Assembly (NCBI GenBank): GCA_013696905.1
Contig: JACCXP010000384.1
Coordinates: 1-11,796 of the forward strand
DNA length: 11,796 nt
Source: Thermoleophilaceae bacterium
Lineage (GTDB): Bacteria > Actinomycetota > Thermoleophilia > Solirubrobacterales > Thermoleophilaceae
Reading direction: 5' to 3'
In this document: in pieces, positions 1 to 7,265 of the stretch
Layout of the letters: each line of letters opens with the position of its first letter
How positions within the stretch are numbered: the stretch's first letter is position 1
Made by a program: the position numbers and the translations under genes
The notes under the pieces: model-generated
What the model was told of the DNA's origin: nothing
What the model saw: the letters and a program-made list of their open reading frames with translations, nothing else
Database searches by the model: none

Positions 1-1818
1 GAACGGGAAGCCCTCGTTCGAGAGGTCAGCGTCGGTGAGCGCGCCGAGGATGTCGCGCGAGCGCGGCCCCCACAGGCACAGGCACGCGCGCGCCGCGGTC
101 ATGTCCTGCGCAAGCGCTGAGCCGTCATCGGGCAGGTGGCGACGGATCCACGCCAGGTCGCGGCCCCCGGAGGCCGTGCCGGTCACGACCCGAAAGCGGT
201 CCTCGCCCACGCGGGTCACCGTGAGGTCGGCCTCGATGCCGCCGCGCGGGTTGAGCAGCTGCGTGTAGGTGGCCGCTCCGACGGGACGGTCGATCTCGTT
301 CGCGCACAGGCGGCCCAGCGCGCGCAGTGCGCCCGGTCCGTGGACGTCGATCTTCGCGAACGACGACTGGTCGAAGAGGGCGGCGGCGTCACGCGTGGCC
401 AGGCACTCGGCCGCGATCGCGGGCGACCAGACGCGGCCGGCCCAGCCGCGCGGGCGCAGCTCGGGGTCGCCGGCGCCCGCGTTCGACTCGAGCCAGTTGG
501 CGCGCTCCCAGCCGGCCTTCTCGCCGAAGCTCGCGCGCAGCTCGCGCAGGCGTGGGTAGGCGGCGGACACGCGCAGCGGGCGCCCGGCCTCGCGCTCGTC
601 GCCCGGATATACGACGTCGTAGTACTTCGAGTAGGCCTCGAGCGCGCGCGCGAGCCTGAGCCGGCGGCTGCGATGGTGGGCCCCGAAGCGGCGCACGTCC
701 ATCGCGGCGACGTCGTACTCGGGCTGGCCCTCGACGATCCACTCCGCGATCACCTTGCCGACGCCGCCCGCCGCGGCGAGGCCGTGCACGCAGAACCCGG
801 CGGCGACCCAGAAGCCCGCCACCTCGGTCTCGCCGAGCACGAAGTCGCCGTCCGGGGTGAACGCCTCGGGGCCGTGCACGACCTTTGCGATCGTTGCCTC
901 GCGCAGCGCCGGCACGCGCCGCAGGGCTCCCTCCCACGCCTCCGCGAAGCGCTCCAGGTCGGGCTCGAACAGCGTGCGCGCCTGCGCCAGCGGGCGCTCG
1001 CTCGACCAGGCGACGGGCTCGCGCGCGTAGCCCCCCACGAGCAAGCCCCCGTCCTCGGGGCGGAAGTAGACGATGTTGTCGGGGTCGCGCACGGTCGGGA
1101 CGTCGCCGCGCACCGCAGGCAGCGGCTCGGTGACGACGTACTGGTGCTTCATCGCAACGATCGGGATCGTCGCGCCGGCGAGCCGGCCTACCCCTGGCGA
1201 CGCGGCCCCGGCGGCGTTGACGGCGAGCTCGCACTCGATCGTCCCGGCGTCGGTCACGACCGCGGCGACGCGACCGCGCTCGAGCTCGATCCCGGTGACG
1301 CGCCGGTGCGTGAGGATCTCGACGCCGAGGCCGCGAGCGCCCGCGGCGAGCGCGCTCGTGAGCTTGGCGGGCTCGAGGTAGCCGTCGCCGGGGAGCCAGC
1401 CGGCGAGCAGCACGTCGCCCGTGGCAAGGATCGGCAGGCGCTCGCCTGCCGCGTCCGGGCCGAGCAGCTCGAGCTCGAGTCCGTAGGTGGTCGCCGAGCT
1501 TTGCTGGCGGCGCAGCTCCTGCACGCGCTCCTCCGTCGTCGCGACGCGCAGGCCGCCGACGCCGCGCCACCCCGGGTCGAGCCCCGTCTCGCGCTCGAGC
1601 TCGGCGTAGAGGCCGGTCGAGTACATGATCATCCTCGTCTCGCTGATCGTCGAGCGAAGCTGGCCGACGAAGCCCGCCGAGTGCCAGGTCGTGCCCTCCG
1701 AGAGGTCGTGCTGCTCGACCAGCACGACGTCGCTCCAGCCGAGACGAGCCAGGTGGTAGGCGATGCTGCAGCCGGCGACGCCCCCGCCGATCACGACAAC
1801 TCGCGCCCGGTCTCTCAC
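1..1818 (-). CDS. FAD-dependent dimethylglycine/sarcosine dehydrogenase-like protein with GcvT domain (partial, 3' end outside window)
   Basis: The N-terminal 606 codons run to the window edge; family members are usually about 800-850 residues, so about a quarter is missing. A DAO-type Rossmann domain opens the protein: VVVIGGGVAGCS at about 7-18, with the ribose-binding acid E35 in VLVEQ. TWHSAG at 45-50 contains H46 at the position where dimethylglycine and sarcosine dehydrogenases attach FAD covalently. After the DAO domain (to about 370) comes the linker RPLRVSAAYPRL (about 413-424), then GEKAGWERANW (about 432-442), a hallmark of this family. A folate-binding GcvT-type domain follows, with YTQLLNPRGGIEAD at about 519-532. 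The expected reaction is oxidative N-demethylation of a methylated glycine, with transfer of the one-carbon unit to tetrahydrofolate. I chose GTG 1818 because TACGGT lies 7 nt before it; GTG 1827 overlaps that box. The gene is divergent from the kinase-like gene. The precise substrate (sarcosine, dimethylglycine or another N-methyl amine) cannot be fixed from sequence. Confidence 0.9.
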   Translation of the reverse strand, partial: MRDRARVVVIGGGVAGCSIAYHLARLGWSDVVLVEQHDLSEGTTWHSAGFVGQLRSTISETRMIMYSTGLYAELERETGLDPGWRGVGGLRVATTEERVQELRRQQSSATTYGLELELLGPDAAGERLPILATGDVLLAGWLPGDGYLEPAKLTSALAAGARGLGVEILTHRRVTGIELERGRVAAVVTDAGTIECELAVNAAGAASPGVGRLAGATIPIVAMKHQYVVTEPLPAVRGDVPTVRDPDNIVYFRPEDGGLLVGGYAREPVAWSSERPLAQARTLFEPDLERFAEAWEGALRRVPALREATIAKVVHGPEAFTPDGDFVLGETEVAGFWVAAGFCVHGLAAAGGVGKVIAEWIVEGQPEYDVAAMDVRRFGAHHRSRRLRLARALEAYSKYYDVVYPGDEREAGRPLRVSAAYPRLRELRASFGEKAGWERANWLESNAGAGDPELRPRGWAGRVWSPAIAAECLATRDAAALFDQSSFAKIDVHGPGALRALGRLCANEIDRPVGAATYTQLLNPRGGIEADLTVTRVGEDRFRVVTGTASGGRDLAWIRRHLPDDGSALAQDMTAARACLCLWGPRSRDILGALTDADLSNEGFPF

Positions 1819-1825
1819 GCGCGGC

Positions 1826-1854
1826 ACCGTAAGGGTGTGGCGCGACGAGCGCAA
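1826..1854 (-). promoter_or_regulatory. Leaderless-type promoter of the FAD oxidoreductase gene
   Basis: Reading the minus strand, TTGCGC (1854-1849) and TACGGT (1831-1826) are separated by exactly 17 nt. The TANNNT box ends 7 nt before the GTG start at 1818. This geometry is typical of actinobacterial promoters that begin transcription at the start codon. No Shine-Dalgarno sequence is present, which fits a leaderless message. Confidence 0.55.
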
Positions 1855-1857
1855 CAC
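1835..1857. promoter_or_regulatory. Candidate operator: 23-nt dyad in divergent promoter region
   Basis: The arms read GTGTnGCGC on the left and GCGCnACAC on the right, around a 5-nt centre. Eight of the nine arm positions are complementary. The dyad covers the -35 box of the minus-strand promoter and lies upstream of the kinase-like gene on the plus strand, so a bound regulator could affect both directions. The nearby FadR-type protein is one candidate binder, but nothing in the sequence proves it. Confidence 0.4.
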
Positions 1858-1864
1858 TGGTACG

Positions 1865-1871
1865 AAAGGGG
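1865..1871 (+). promoter_or_regulatory. Ribosome binding site deciding the kinase-like start
   Basis: AAAGGGG ends 8 nt before ATG 1880 but only 2 nt before the in-frame ATG 1874, so ATG 1880 is the better start. A longer upstream reading frame would cross the divergent promoter and the start of the flavoprotein gene. Confidence 0.55.
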
Positions 1872-1879
1872 ACATGGGC

Positions 1880-2806
1880 ATGCCACCGGTCGAGGAGGTC
1901 GTGGCCGCGGTCCCCGCCTGGGCCGGGCGACACGTCGAGCACGAGCTGCTGAAGGGCGGGCTCTCGCACAGCATCCACGTCGTGCGCGTGGACGGCGAGC
2001 GCTTCGTGCTGCGGATCCTGAACCGGGCCGTCGAGCAGGCGCTGCTCGGCATCCCGGCGGAGCAGGAGATCGAGAACACGGTCCGGGCGGCTCGCAGCGG
2101 CGTCGGCGCGCAGGTGCACGAGGTGTTGCCGGAGTACCCGGCGCTCGTGCTCGAGTTCATCGACGGCGAGACGATGTCGCTCGACGCCGTGCGCGAGCAG
2201 GCAAACATCGAGCGCATCGCCGCGGCGTGCCGCGCCCTCCACGAGCGCACGCCGCCGTTCGTCAACCGCTTCGACATCTTCCGCCAGCTCGAAGGCTTCC
2301 TCGAGCTCTGCCACCGGCACGAGCTGCGCATCCCCGACGGCTATGAGGAGCGCCTGCCGACGGTGCGGCGGATCGAGGCGGCGCTCGCAGCTAGGCCGCT
2401 GCCCCAAGCGCCCTGCCACAACGACCTGCTCGCGGAGAACTTCATCGACACGGCCGTGGGCGTTCGGATCGTCGACTGGCAGCTGAGCGGGATGAACGAC
2501 GCCGCCTTCGAGCTCGGCGACATCGCTGCCGAGAGCGACTTCGAGCCCGAGCGCGCCGAGGCGCTGGCGGCCGCCTACTTCGGAGCGGCGGCGGAGCCGG
2601 CCCTGCTCGCTCGCGTGCGCCTGTACCTGTTGATGTCGAACTTCACCTGGACGCTGTGGTTCTCGGTGCACCACGGGCTGCTGGAGGGCTCGCAGGCGGA
2701 CTTCGACTACTGGGCCGAGGCGGCCGACAAGTGGGCGCAGGCCGTGCGCGACCTCGACGACCCGGGCTTCGGTCGCACGCTCGACGTGGTGGCGGGTGGA
2801 CGCTGA
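1880..2806 (+). CDS. Choline/ethanolamine kinase-like phosphotransferase (APH/protein-kinase-like fold)
   Basis: This 308-residue cytoplasmic protein belongs to the aminoglycoside phosphotransferase/choline kinase superfamily. The nucleotide-binding loop is [10 protein letters not shown] (27-36), with the ATP-anchoring strand FVLRIL at 42-47. The catalytic loop is HNDLLAEN (H180, D182, N187). The metal-binding aspartate is D199 in RIVDWQ, followed by [18 protein letters not shown] (202-219), the form typical of choline-kinase-type rather than antibiotic-modifying members. The expected reaction is ATP-dependent phosphorylation of a small amino alcohol. The partners are a permease from the amino acid/choline transporter family and an amine-degrading cluster, so choline or ethanolamine are reasonable substrates. 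Other small-molecule alcohols are possible, since the superfamily is broad. The stop codon lies 31 nt before the regulator's preferred start, and the regulator's alternative GTG start at 2796 would overlap it. Family assignment is firm; substrate is inference. Confidence 0.85.
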   Translation: MPPVEEVVAAVPAWAGRHVEHELLKGGLSHSIHVVRVDGERFVLRILNRAVEQALLGIPAEQEIENTVRAARSGVGAQVHEVLPEYPALVLEFIDGETMSLDAVREQANIERIAAACRALHERTPPFVNRFDIFRQLEGFLELCHRHELRIPDGYEERLPTVRRIEAALAARPLPQAPCHNDLLAENFIDTAVGVRIVDWQLSGMNDAAFELGDIAAESDFEPERAEALAAAYFGAAAEPALLARVRLYLLMSNFTWTLWFSVHHGLLEGSQADFDYWAEAADKWAQAVRDLDDPGFGRTLDVVAGGR

Positions 2807-2829
2807 CCTGGCCCTCGACGCTGTACCGT
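2803..2829 (+). promoter_or_regulatory. Possible leaderless promoter of the FadR-type regulator
   Basis: TACCGT (2824-2829) fits the TANNNT -10 pattern and ends 8 nt before ATG 2838, which has no Shine-Dalgarno sequence. A CTGACC at 2803-2808 resembles a -35 box, but its 15-nt spacing is short. The regulator may thus be expressed separately from the kinase-like gene as well as by readthrough. Confidence 0.35.
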
Positions 2830-2837
2830 CGCCGCTC

Positions 2838-3581
2838 ATGGAGCGAACGGAAGCGCTCGCCGCGGTCTTCGAGCCCGTGCAGCCGCCGACCACCTTCGAG
2901 GAGACGGTCGAGCGCCTCGGCACCGCGATCCGCCTCGGGCTGCTTCCCGCCGGCACGCGCCTGCCGCCCGAGCGCGAGCTGGCGGCGCGCTTCCACATCT
3001 CTCGCTCGACGCTGCGCCAGGCGCTGACGACGCTCGTCCAGAGTGGTCACCTGCTGGCGCTGCGGGGTCGGTCGGGGGGCACCTTCGTGGCCGCCTCGCC
3101 ACCGCTCTCGAGCGGCGTCTTGCGGCCGGGAGAGGCCGGCATGCGGGCGGTGCTCGACCATCGCGTGGCGATCGAGACCGGGGCGGCGGTGCTCGCGGCC
3201 GAGCGCGCCGACGCAGCCGACCTCGAACGGATGACGGTGCTGGTGGAGCGGATGGCTTCGGCGCGCACGTTCGCGGACTACCGCCGCGCCGACGTGCGCT
3301 TCCACATCGCGCTGGCCGAGGGCGCCCGCTCCCCGCGCCTCGTAGCGCTGATGACCGAGGTGCAGGGCGAGATGACGGACCTGGTGGCGCTGATCGCACA
3401 CCCCGAGCAGGTACTGATCCGCTCGAATGCCCAGCACCGGCGCCTCGTCGTGGCGCTCGGGCGCGGAGAGGTGGGCAGGGCCGTGCGGCTCGTGCGCGAG
3501 CACCTAGCCGGCACCGAGCACATCCTCGCGGGGCTGATGCCGATGCCGCGTACAGCGCCGGTGTTGACAGCAAAGGCGTGA
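2838..3581 (+). CDS. FadR-subfamily GntR transcriptional regulator (wHTH + FCD domain)
   Basis: The 247-residue protein begins with a GntR winged helix-turn-helix: [20 protein letters not shown] (22-41), [11 protein letters not shown] (42-52), then [10 protein letters not shown] at 54-63 as the recognition region and the wing GRSGGTFV at 77-84. The C-terminal FCD effector domain carries its metal/ligand set: D152 and H156 in [11 protein letters not shown]200 in NAQHRRL, and H222 in VREHL. FadR-type regulators usually repress nearby catabolic genes and release DNA on binding a carboxylate or related metabolite. Here the obvious targets are the permease operon that follows and perhaps the divergent flavoprotein gene. 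ATG 2838 is chosen because family N-termini start close to this point and a TANNNT box precedes it. GTG 2796, overlapping the kinase stop, would add 14 residues and cannot be excluded. The end of the gene contains one arm of the candidate operator. Confidence 0.88.
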   Translation: MERTEALAAVFEPVQPPTTFEETVERLGTAIRLGLLPAGTRLPPERELAARFHISRSTLRQALTTLVQSGHLLALRGRSGGTFVAASPPLSSGVLRPGEAGMRAVLDHRVAIETGAAVLAAERADAADLERMTVLVERMASARTFADYRRADVRFHIALAEGARSPRLVALMTEVQGEMTDLVALIAHPEQVLIRSNAQHRRLVVALGRGEVGRAVRLVREHLAGTEHILAGLMPMPRTAPVLTAKA

Positions 3582-3592
3582 TCGGCAAGCCT
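3564..3592 (+). promoter_or_regulatory. Promoter of the permease operon
   Basis: A perfect TTGACA (3564-3569) lies in the last codons of the regulator gene. The best -10 match, AAGCCT (3587-3592), follows after 17 nt; it keeps the A at position 2 and the terminal T of TANNNT but is otherwise weak. The leader to ATG 3635 would be about 35 nt. Confidence 0.45.
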
Positions 3593-3596
3593 TTGC
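3570..3596. promoter_or_regulatory. Candidate FadR-type operator (8-bp inverted repeat) in permease promoter
   Basis: GCAAAGGC (3570-3577) and GCCTTTGC (3589-3596) are a perfect 8-bp inverted repeat with an 11-nt centre. The left arm starts right after the TTGACA -35 box and the right arm overlaps the -10 position, where a bound repressor would block RNA polymerase. The repeat spans the stop codon of the regulator gene. An intrinsic terminator is less likely because no T-run follows. I found no second copy of this sequence in the window. Confidence 0.5.
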
Positions 3597-3620
3597 GCCC
3601 TTAGACGGCCAACGGCGACC

Positions 3621-3626
3621 GGAAGG
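3621..3626 (+). promoter_or_regulatory. Ribosome binding site of the permease gene
   Basis: GGAAGG sits 8 nt before ATG 3635, a normal Shine-Dalgarno placement that supports this start. Confidence 0.6.
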
Positions 3627-3634
3627 CAGAGGCG

Positions 3635-5200
3635 ATGGCATCGCGAGCAGGGGAGCGCAGGCAACCGCAGGAGGACGACGAGGCGATCCTCCACCGCCTC
3701 GGCTACGCGCAGGAGCTCGTGCGCACGATGGGCGGGTTCTCGAACTTCGCGATCTCGTTCACGATCATCTCGATCCTCGCCGGCTGCCTGACGTCCTACT
3801 TCATCGCCTTCAACAACGGCGGCCCGGTGGCGGTCACCTGGGGGTGGCTGCTGGTCGGCGGCTTCTGCACGATCGTCGCCTTCGCGATGGCCGAGCTGGC
3901 GTCGGCGATGCCGACCGCGGGCGGCCTCTACTACTGGGCCTCGACGCTCGGCAGCCCGGTGTGGGGCTGGTTCACGGGCTGGTTCAACCTGGTCGGCCAG
4001 ATCGCGGTCACGGCGGCGATCGACTACGGCGCGGCGGTCTTCCTCAACTCGCTGCTGAACATCCTCTTCGGCGTTTCGGACTCGCCGACGGCGATCTTCA
4101 TCACCTACACGGCGGTGCTCGTGCTGCACGGGCTGATCAACACCTTCGGCGTGCAGCTCGTGGGGATGCTCAACTCCGTCTCGGCGTGGTGGCACATGGT
4201 CGGCGTGCTCGTGATCGTCGCCGTGCTGATCTTCGTGCCCGACCAGCACCAGTCCGCGTCGTTCGTCTTCGGCGAGACGATCAACAACTCGGGCTTCTCG
4301 GGCACGGGCTTCTCGAGCCCCGTCTTCTGGTTCGTCTTCGGGATCGGCCTGCTGATGTCGCAGTACACGATCACGGGCTACGACGCCTCCGCCCACCTCG
4401 CCGAGGAGACGCGCAACGCCTCGCGCGCGGCGGCCTACGGGATCATCCTGTCGGTCGTCGTCTCAGTCGTCTTCGGCTTCATCCTGCTCGTCGCCATCAC
4501 CTTCGCCGTGCCGGACGTGCAGGGCACGCTCGACGCCGCGGCGACCGCGGTCACCTACATCTGGCAGGAGTCGATGGGCACCGGCTGGGCGGCGTTCCTG
4601 CTCTTCATCGCCGTCGTGGCACAGCTGTTCTGCGGCATGGCCTCGGTCACCTCGGCCTCGCGCATGCTGTTCGCGTTCTCGCGCGACGGCGCGGTGCCCG
4701 GGCACTCGCTATGGCGCCAGGTCGGTCGCGACGGCGTGCCGGTCAAGTCGGTCTGGGTGATCTGCACGCTCGCCTGGCTGCTGATGGTGCCGACGCTCGC
4801 GAACCCTGCGGTCGGCTACCTGGTCGGCACGTCGATCGCCGTGATCGGGCTCTACCTGGCGTTCGTGCTGCCGATCTACCTGCGCCTGCGCGCGGGCGAC
4901 CGTTTCGAGCCCGGCAGCTTCTCGCTCGGGGGCCATTACCGCTGGATCGACGCGCTTGCGATCGCCTGGATCGCGCTGATCTGCGTCCTGTTCCTGATGC
5001 CGACCGTGCCGCCGGGCATCCCGGGCGCCGCGGACTTCGACTGGAACGTGTTCAACTTCGCTCCCCTGACCGTCGGCGGGGCCCTGATCCTGTTCGGCGG
5101 CTGGTGGGTGCTGTCTGCGAACCGCTGGTTCAAGGGGCCCGTGCGGCAGGGCAGCGATGAGGATCTGGCGCGGATCGAGGCCGCGAAGACGACGGCGTGA
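3635..5200 (+). CDS. APC-superfamily permease, amino acid/choline transporter (ACT) type
   Basis: This 521-residue integral membrane protein has about 12 hydrophobic spans. The short charged N-terminus runs into MGGFSNFAISFTIISI (32-47), the unwound first-helix region of APC carriers. It is followed by AELASAMPTAGGLYYWAS (86-103) and GWFTGWFNLVGQIAVTAA (111-128). These three blocks are characteristic of the ACT family, which includes GABA and choline permeases of fungi and many uncharacterised bacterial homologues. The protein should import an amine or amino acid by cation-coupled secondary transport across the cytoplasmic membrane. Its stop overlaps the ligase start by 4 nt (GTGA), so import and gamma-glutamylation are translationally linked, which suggests that the ligase acts on the imported compound. 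A polyamine, GABA, choline or ethanolamine would all be compatible; the sequence does not choose between them. Confidence 0.9.
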   Translation: MASRAGERRQPQEDDEAILHRLGYAQELVRTMGGFSNFAISFTIISILAGCLTSYFIAFNNGGPVAVTWGWLLVGGFCTIVAFAMAELASAMPTAGGLYYWASTLGSPVWGWFTGWFNLVGQIAVTAAIDYGAAVFLNSLLNILFGVSDSPTAIFITYTAVLVLHGLINTFGVQLVGMLNSVSAWWHMVGVLVIVAVLIFVPDQHQSASFVFGETINNSGFSGTGFSSPVFWFVFGIGLLMSQYTITGYDASAHLAEETRNASRAAAYGIILSVVVSVVFGFILLVAITFAVPDVQGTLDAAATAVTYIWQESMGTGWAAFLLFIAVVAQLFCGMASVTSASRMLFAFSRDGAVPGHSLWRQVGRDGVPVKSVWVICTLAWLLMVPTLANPAVGYLVGTSIAVIGLYLAFVLPIYLRLRAGDRFEPGSFSLGGHYRWIDALAIAWIALICVLFLMPTVPPGIPGAADFDWNVFNFAPLTVGGALILFGGWWVLSANRWFKGPVRQGSDEDLARIEAAKTTA

Positions 5201-6525
5201 GGCTCGACGAGCTAAGGAGCGCGGCGGCGAGCGGAGCCATCGACACCGTGCTGCTCGCCATCTGCGACATGGAGGGACGGCTCCAGGGAAAGCGCCTCAG
5301 CAGCGCGCACTTCCTCGACGAGGTCGTGCCGAACGGCGCCGAGGGCTGCGACTACCTGCTCGGCGTCGACGTCGACATGAACACCGTCGAGGGCTACGCG
5401 ATGACGGGCTGGGACCGTGGCTACGGGGACTTCGAGATGAAGCCGGACCTCGACACGCTGAGGCCGATCCCGTGGCACGAGGCGACGGCGCTGTGCCTGG
5501 CCGACGTCGCCTTCGCCGACGGCTCCGACGTCCCTGTCTCGCCGCGCCAGATCCTGAAGCGCCAGCTCGAGCGCCTGGCCGAGCGCGGCCTCGCCGCAAA
5601 CGCCGCCACCGAGCTCGAGTTCATCCTCTTCCGCGACAGCTACGAGCAGGCCTGGAAGAAGGGCTACAGCGAGCTCGAGCCGGCCAACCTCTACAACGTC
5701 GACTACTCGCTGATCGGCACGGCGCGCGTCGAGCCGCTGATCCGGCGGATCCGCAACCAGATGGCCGGCGCGGGCATGACCGTCGAGAACTCGAAGGGCG
5801 AGTGCAACTTCGGCCAGCACGAGATCAACTTCCGCTACTCCGACGCGCTCTCGAGCGCCGACGCCCACGCCGTCTACAAGACGGGCGCCAAGGAGATCGC
5901 GGCGCAGGAGGGGATGGCGATCACGTTCATGTCGAAGTGGGACGAGCGCGAGGGCAACTCCTGCCACATCCACCTGTCGCTCGCGGGCGCGGACGGCGCG
6001 CCCGTGTTCGCCGGCGATGAGGCGACCTTCAAGGCCTTCCTCGCCGGCCAGCTCGCGTGCCTGCGCGAGCTGACCCTCTTCTACGCCCCCCAGGTCAACT
6101 CGTACAAGCGCTTCGTGCCCGGCTCGTTCGCCCCGACGGCGGTGGCGTGGGGGCGCGACAACCGCACCTGCTCGATGCGCGTGGTCGGCCACGGGGCGGG
6201 GATGCGCGTCGAGAACCGGCTGCCGGGGGCGGACGTCAACCCCTACCTCGCGCTCGCCGCGATGATCGCCGCCGGCCTGCACGGGATCGAGCAGGGCCTC
6301 GAGCTCGAGCCCGTGTTCGAGGGCAACGCCTACGTGTCCGACAAGCCGCGCGTCCCCGCGACGCTGCGCGATGCGCGTGACCTCTTCTCAGGCAGCTCCG
6401 TCGCGCGCTCCGCGTTCGGCGACGAGGTGGTCGAGCACTACCTCAACCACGCTCGCGTCGAGCTTGCCTCCTTCGACGCCGCGGTCACCGACTGGGAGCG
6501 CTTTCGAGGGTTCGAGCGCCTGTGA
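5197..6525 (+). CDS. Glutamine-synthetase-fold gamma-glutamyl-amine ligase (GlnA4/PuuA-like)
   Basis: The 442-residue protein has the N-terminal beta-grasp (1-110) and the C-terminal catalytic domain of glutamine synthetases. Visible active-site elements are TELEF (E139, E141), GEC/GQHEINF (E202, E209), NSCHIHLSL (H257), NSYKR (301-305), R323/R328 and VENRLPGADVNPYL (E339, R341). In true glutamine synthetase the segment VPGYEAP carries the ammonium-binding Glu327; here it reads VPGSFAP, putting Phe311 at that place. The DGSSI loop is also not preserved. This argues for an organic amine acceptor: ATP + glutamate + amine giving gamma-glutamyl-amide. The E. coli counterpart is PuuA; Streptomyces GlnA4 acts on ethanolamine; mycobacterial GlnA4 sits in the same gene order. 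The GTG start overlaps the permease stop, and GTG 6522 of the hydrolase overlaps this stop. At about 442 residues it is of normal length. Amine identity is inferred only. Confidence 0.9.
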   Translation: MRLDELRSAAASGAIDTVLLAICDMEGRLQGKRLSSAHFLDEVVPNGAEGCDYLLGVDVDMNTVEGYAMTGWDRGYGDFEMKPDLDTLRPIPWHEATALCLADVAFADGSDVPVSPRQILKRQLERLAERGLAANAATELEFILFRDSYEQAWKKGYSELEPANLYNVDYSLIGTARVEPLIRRIRNQMAGAGMTVENSKGECNFGQHEINFRYSDALSSADAHAVYKTGAKEIAAQEGMAITFMSKWDEREGNSCHIHLSLAGADGAPVFAGDEATFKAFLAGQLACLRELTLFYAPQVNSYKRFVPGSFAPTAVAWGRDNRTCSMRVVGHGAGMRVENRLPGADVNPYLALAAMIAAGLHGIEQGLELEPVFEGNAYVSDKPRVPATLRDARDLFSGSSVARSAFGDEVVEHYLNHARVELASFDAAVTDWERFRGFERL

Positions 6526-7265
6526 GCCGGCCGCTGATCGGCATCTGCGCAGCCGTCGAGCGCGCGCAGTGGCTCGGCTGGGACGTCGACGCGACACTGC
6601 TCTCGTGCCGCTACCCGAACGCCGTCCAGCGCGCCGAGGGGATCGCGCTGCTGCTGCCGCCCGACGACGCGATGGCCGAGAGTCCGGGTGAGCTGCTCGA
6701 CCGCCTCGACGCGCTCGTGCTGGCCGGCGGGGCCGACATAGATCCCGCCACCTATGGCGCGCGCTCGCACGGGGCGACCACCGGCTCGAACCACGCCCGC
6801 GACCGCTTCGAGCTCGCGCTGGCGTGGGCCGCGCTCGAGCGTGACCTGCCGCTGCTCGGCATCTGCCGCGGGATGCAGATGCTGAACGTGGCCGCCGGGG
6901 GCACCATCCGCCAGCACCTGCCAGACGACGTCGGCCACGAGCGCCACCGCGAGACCGCGAACGTGTTCGGCAACCACGAGGTCGTGCTCGAGCCGGGGTC
7001 GCTTGCCGCGCGCGCAGCCGGCCAGGAGCGCCACGCTGTGCGCTCCTACCACCACCAGGGCCCGGGCGAGCTCGGCGACGGCGTGGTGGCGAGCGGCGTC
7101 GCCGTCGAGGACGGGACGACCGAGGCGATCGAGCTGCCCGACCGGCGCTTCGCGCTCGGCGTGCTGTGGCATCCGGAGGAGGACGAGGCGAGCGGCGTGA
7201 TCGGCGCGCTGGTGGCCGCTGCGCGCGGGGCCGCGGTGGCGCTGCCGGTGAGGGGCGAGCGCTGA
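6522..7265 (+). CDS. PuuD-like gamma-glutamyl hydrolase (class I glutamine amidotransferase, peptidase C26)
   Basis: The 247-residue cytoplasmic enzyme has a class I amidotransferase fold. The oxyanion strand is VLAGGADIDP (66-75), the nucleophile elbow LLGICRGMQMLN holds Cys115, and GVLWHPEED (213-221) supplies His217 and Glu219 of the triad. SYHHQG at 175-180 is the histidine-rich motif shared by PuuD-type gamma-glutamyl hydrolases. The expected job is to split the gamma-glutamyl bond of the oxidised intermediate, returning glutamate and releasing the product acid. It lies between the ligase and the aldehyde dehydrogenase, with 4-nt overlaps at both ends (GTGA and CTGA), so it belongs to the same operon. 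The GTG start places the conserved RPLIGI strand at the N-terminus. It is not an anabolic amidotransferase: there is no synthase domain or partner gene nearby. Confidence 0.9.
   Translation: MSRPLIGICAAVERAQWLGWDVDATLLSCRYPNAVQRAEGIALLLPPDDAMAESPGELLDRLDALVLAGGADIDPATYGARSHGATTGSNHARDRFELALAWAALERDLPLLGICRGMQMLNVAAGGTIRQHLPDDVGHERHRETANVFGNHEVVLEPGSLAARAAGQERHAVRSYHHQGPGELGDGVVASGVAVEDGTTEAIELPDRRFALGVLWHPEEDEASGVIGALVAAARGAAVALPVRGER
7250..7255 (+). promoter_or_regulatory. Ribosome binding site supporting a CTG start for the aldehyde dehydrogenase
   Basis: GAGGGG lies 6 nt before CTG 7262. No ATG or GTG lies between 7166 and 7298 in this frame, so this site supports a non-standard start at the expected N-terminus of the protein. 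Confidence 0.5.

Noticed and set aside
1..1818. The flavoprotein as a PuuB-type gamma-glutamylputrescine oxidase of the same pathway
   Set aside because: It has the TWH covalent-FAD motif and a GcvT-type folate domain, which PuuB lacks; it is a methylglycine dehydrogenase-type protein.
1763..1879. Upstream extension of the kinase-like gene
   Set aside because: It would overlap the start and promoter of the divergent flavoprotein gene. The Shine-Dalgarno sequence and the conserved N-terminus favour ATG 1880.
389..2998. Very long open frame on the minus strand (869 codons), mirrored by a 736-codon plus-strand frame at 136-2346
   Set aside because: Both run antisense or out of frame to clearly recognised genes (flavoprotein, kinase-like, FadR). 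Their translations are Arg/Ala/Gly-rich without family motifs, the usual shadow effect in GC-rich DNA.
3570..3596. The inverted repeat as an intrinsic terminator of the regulator gene
   Set aside because: No T-run follows, the loop is long, and it sits exactly on a promoter with a perfect TTGACA.
5197..6525. Annotation as housekeeping glutamine synthetase
   Set aside because: The Glu327-equivalent is Phe, the NLYDLP adenylylation motif is not preserved, and the operon partners are catabolic.
7166..7261. Upstream GTG start for the aldehyde dehydrogenase
   Set aside because: It adds 32 low-complexity residues encoded inside the hydrolase gene with no resemblance to ALDH N-termini; CTG 7262 fits better.
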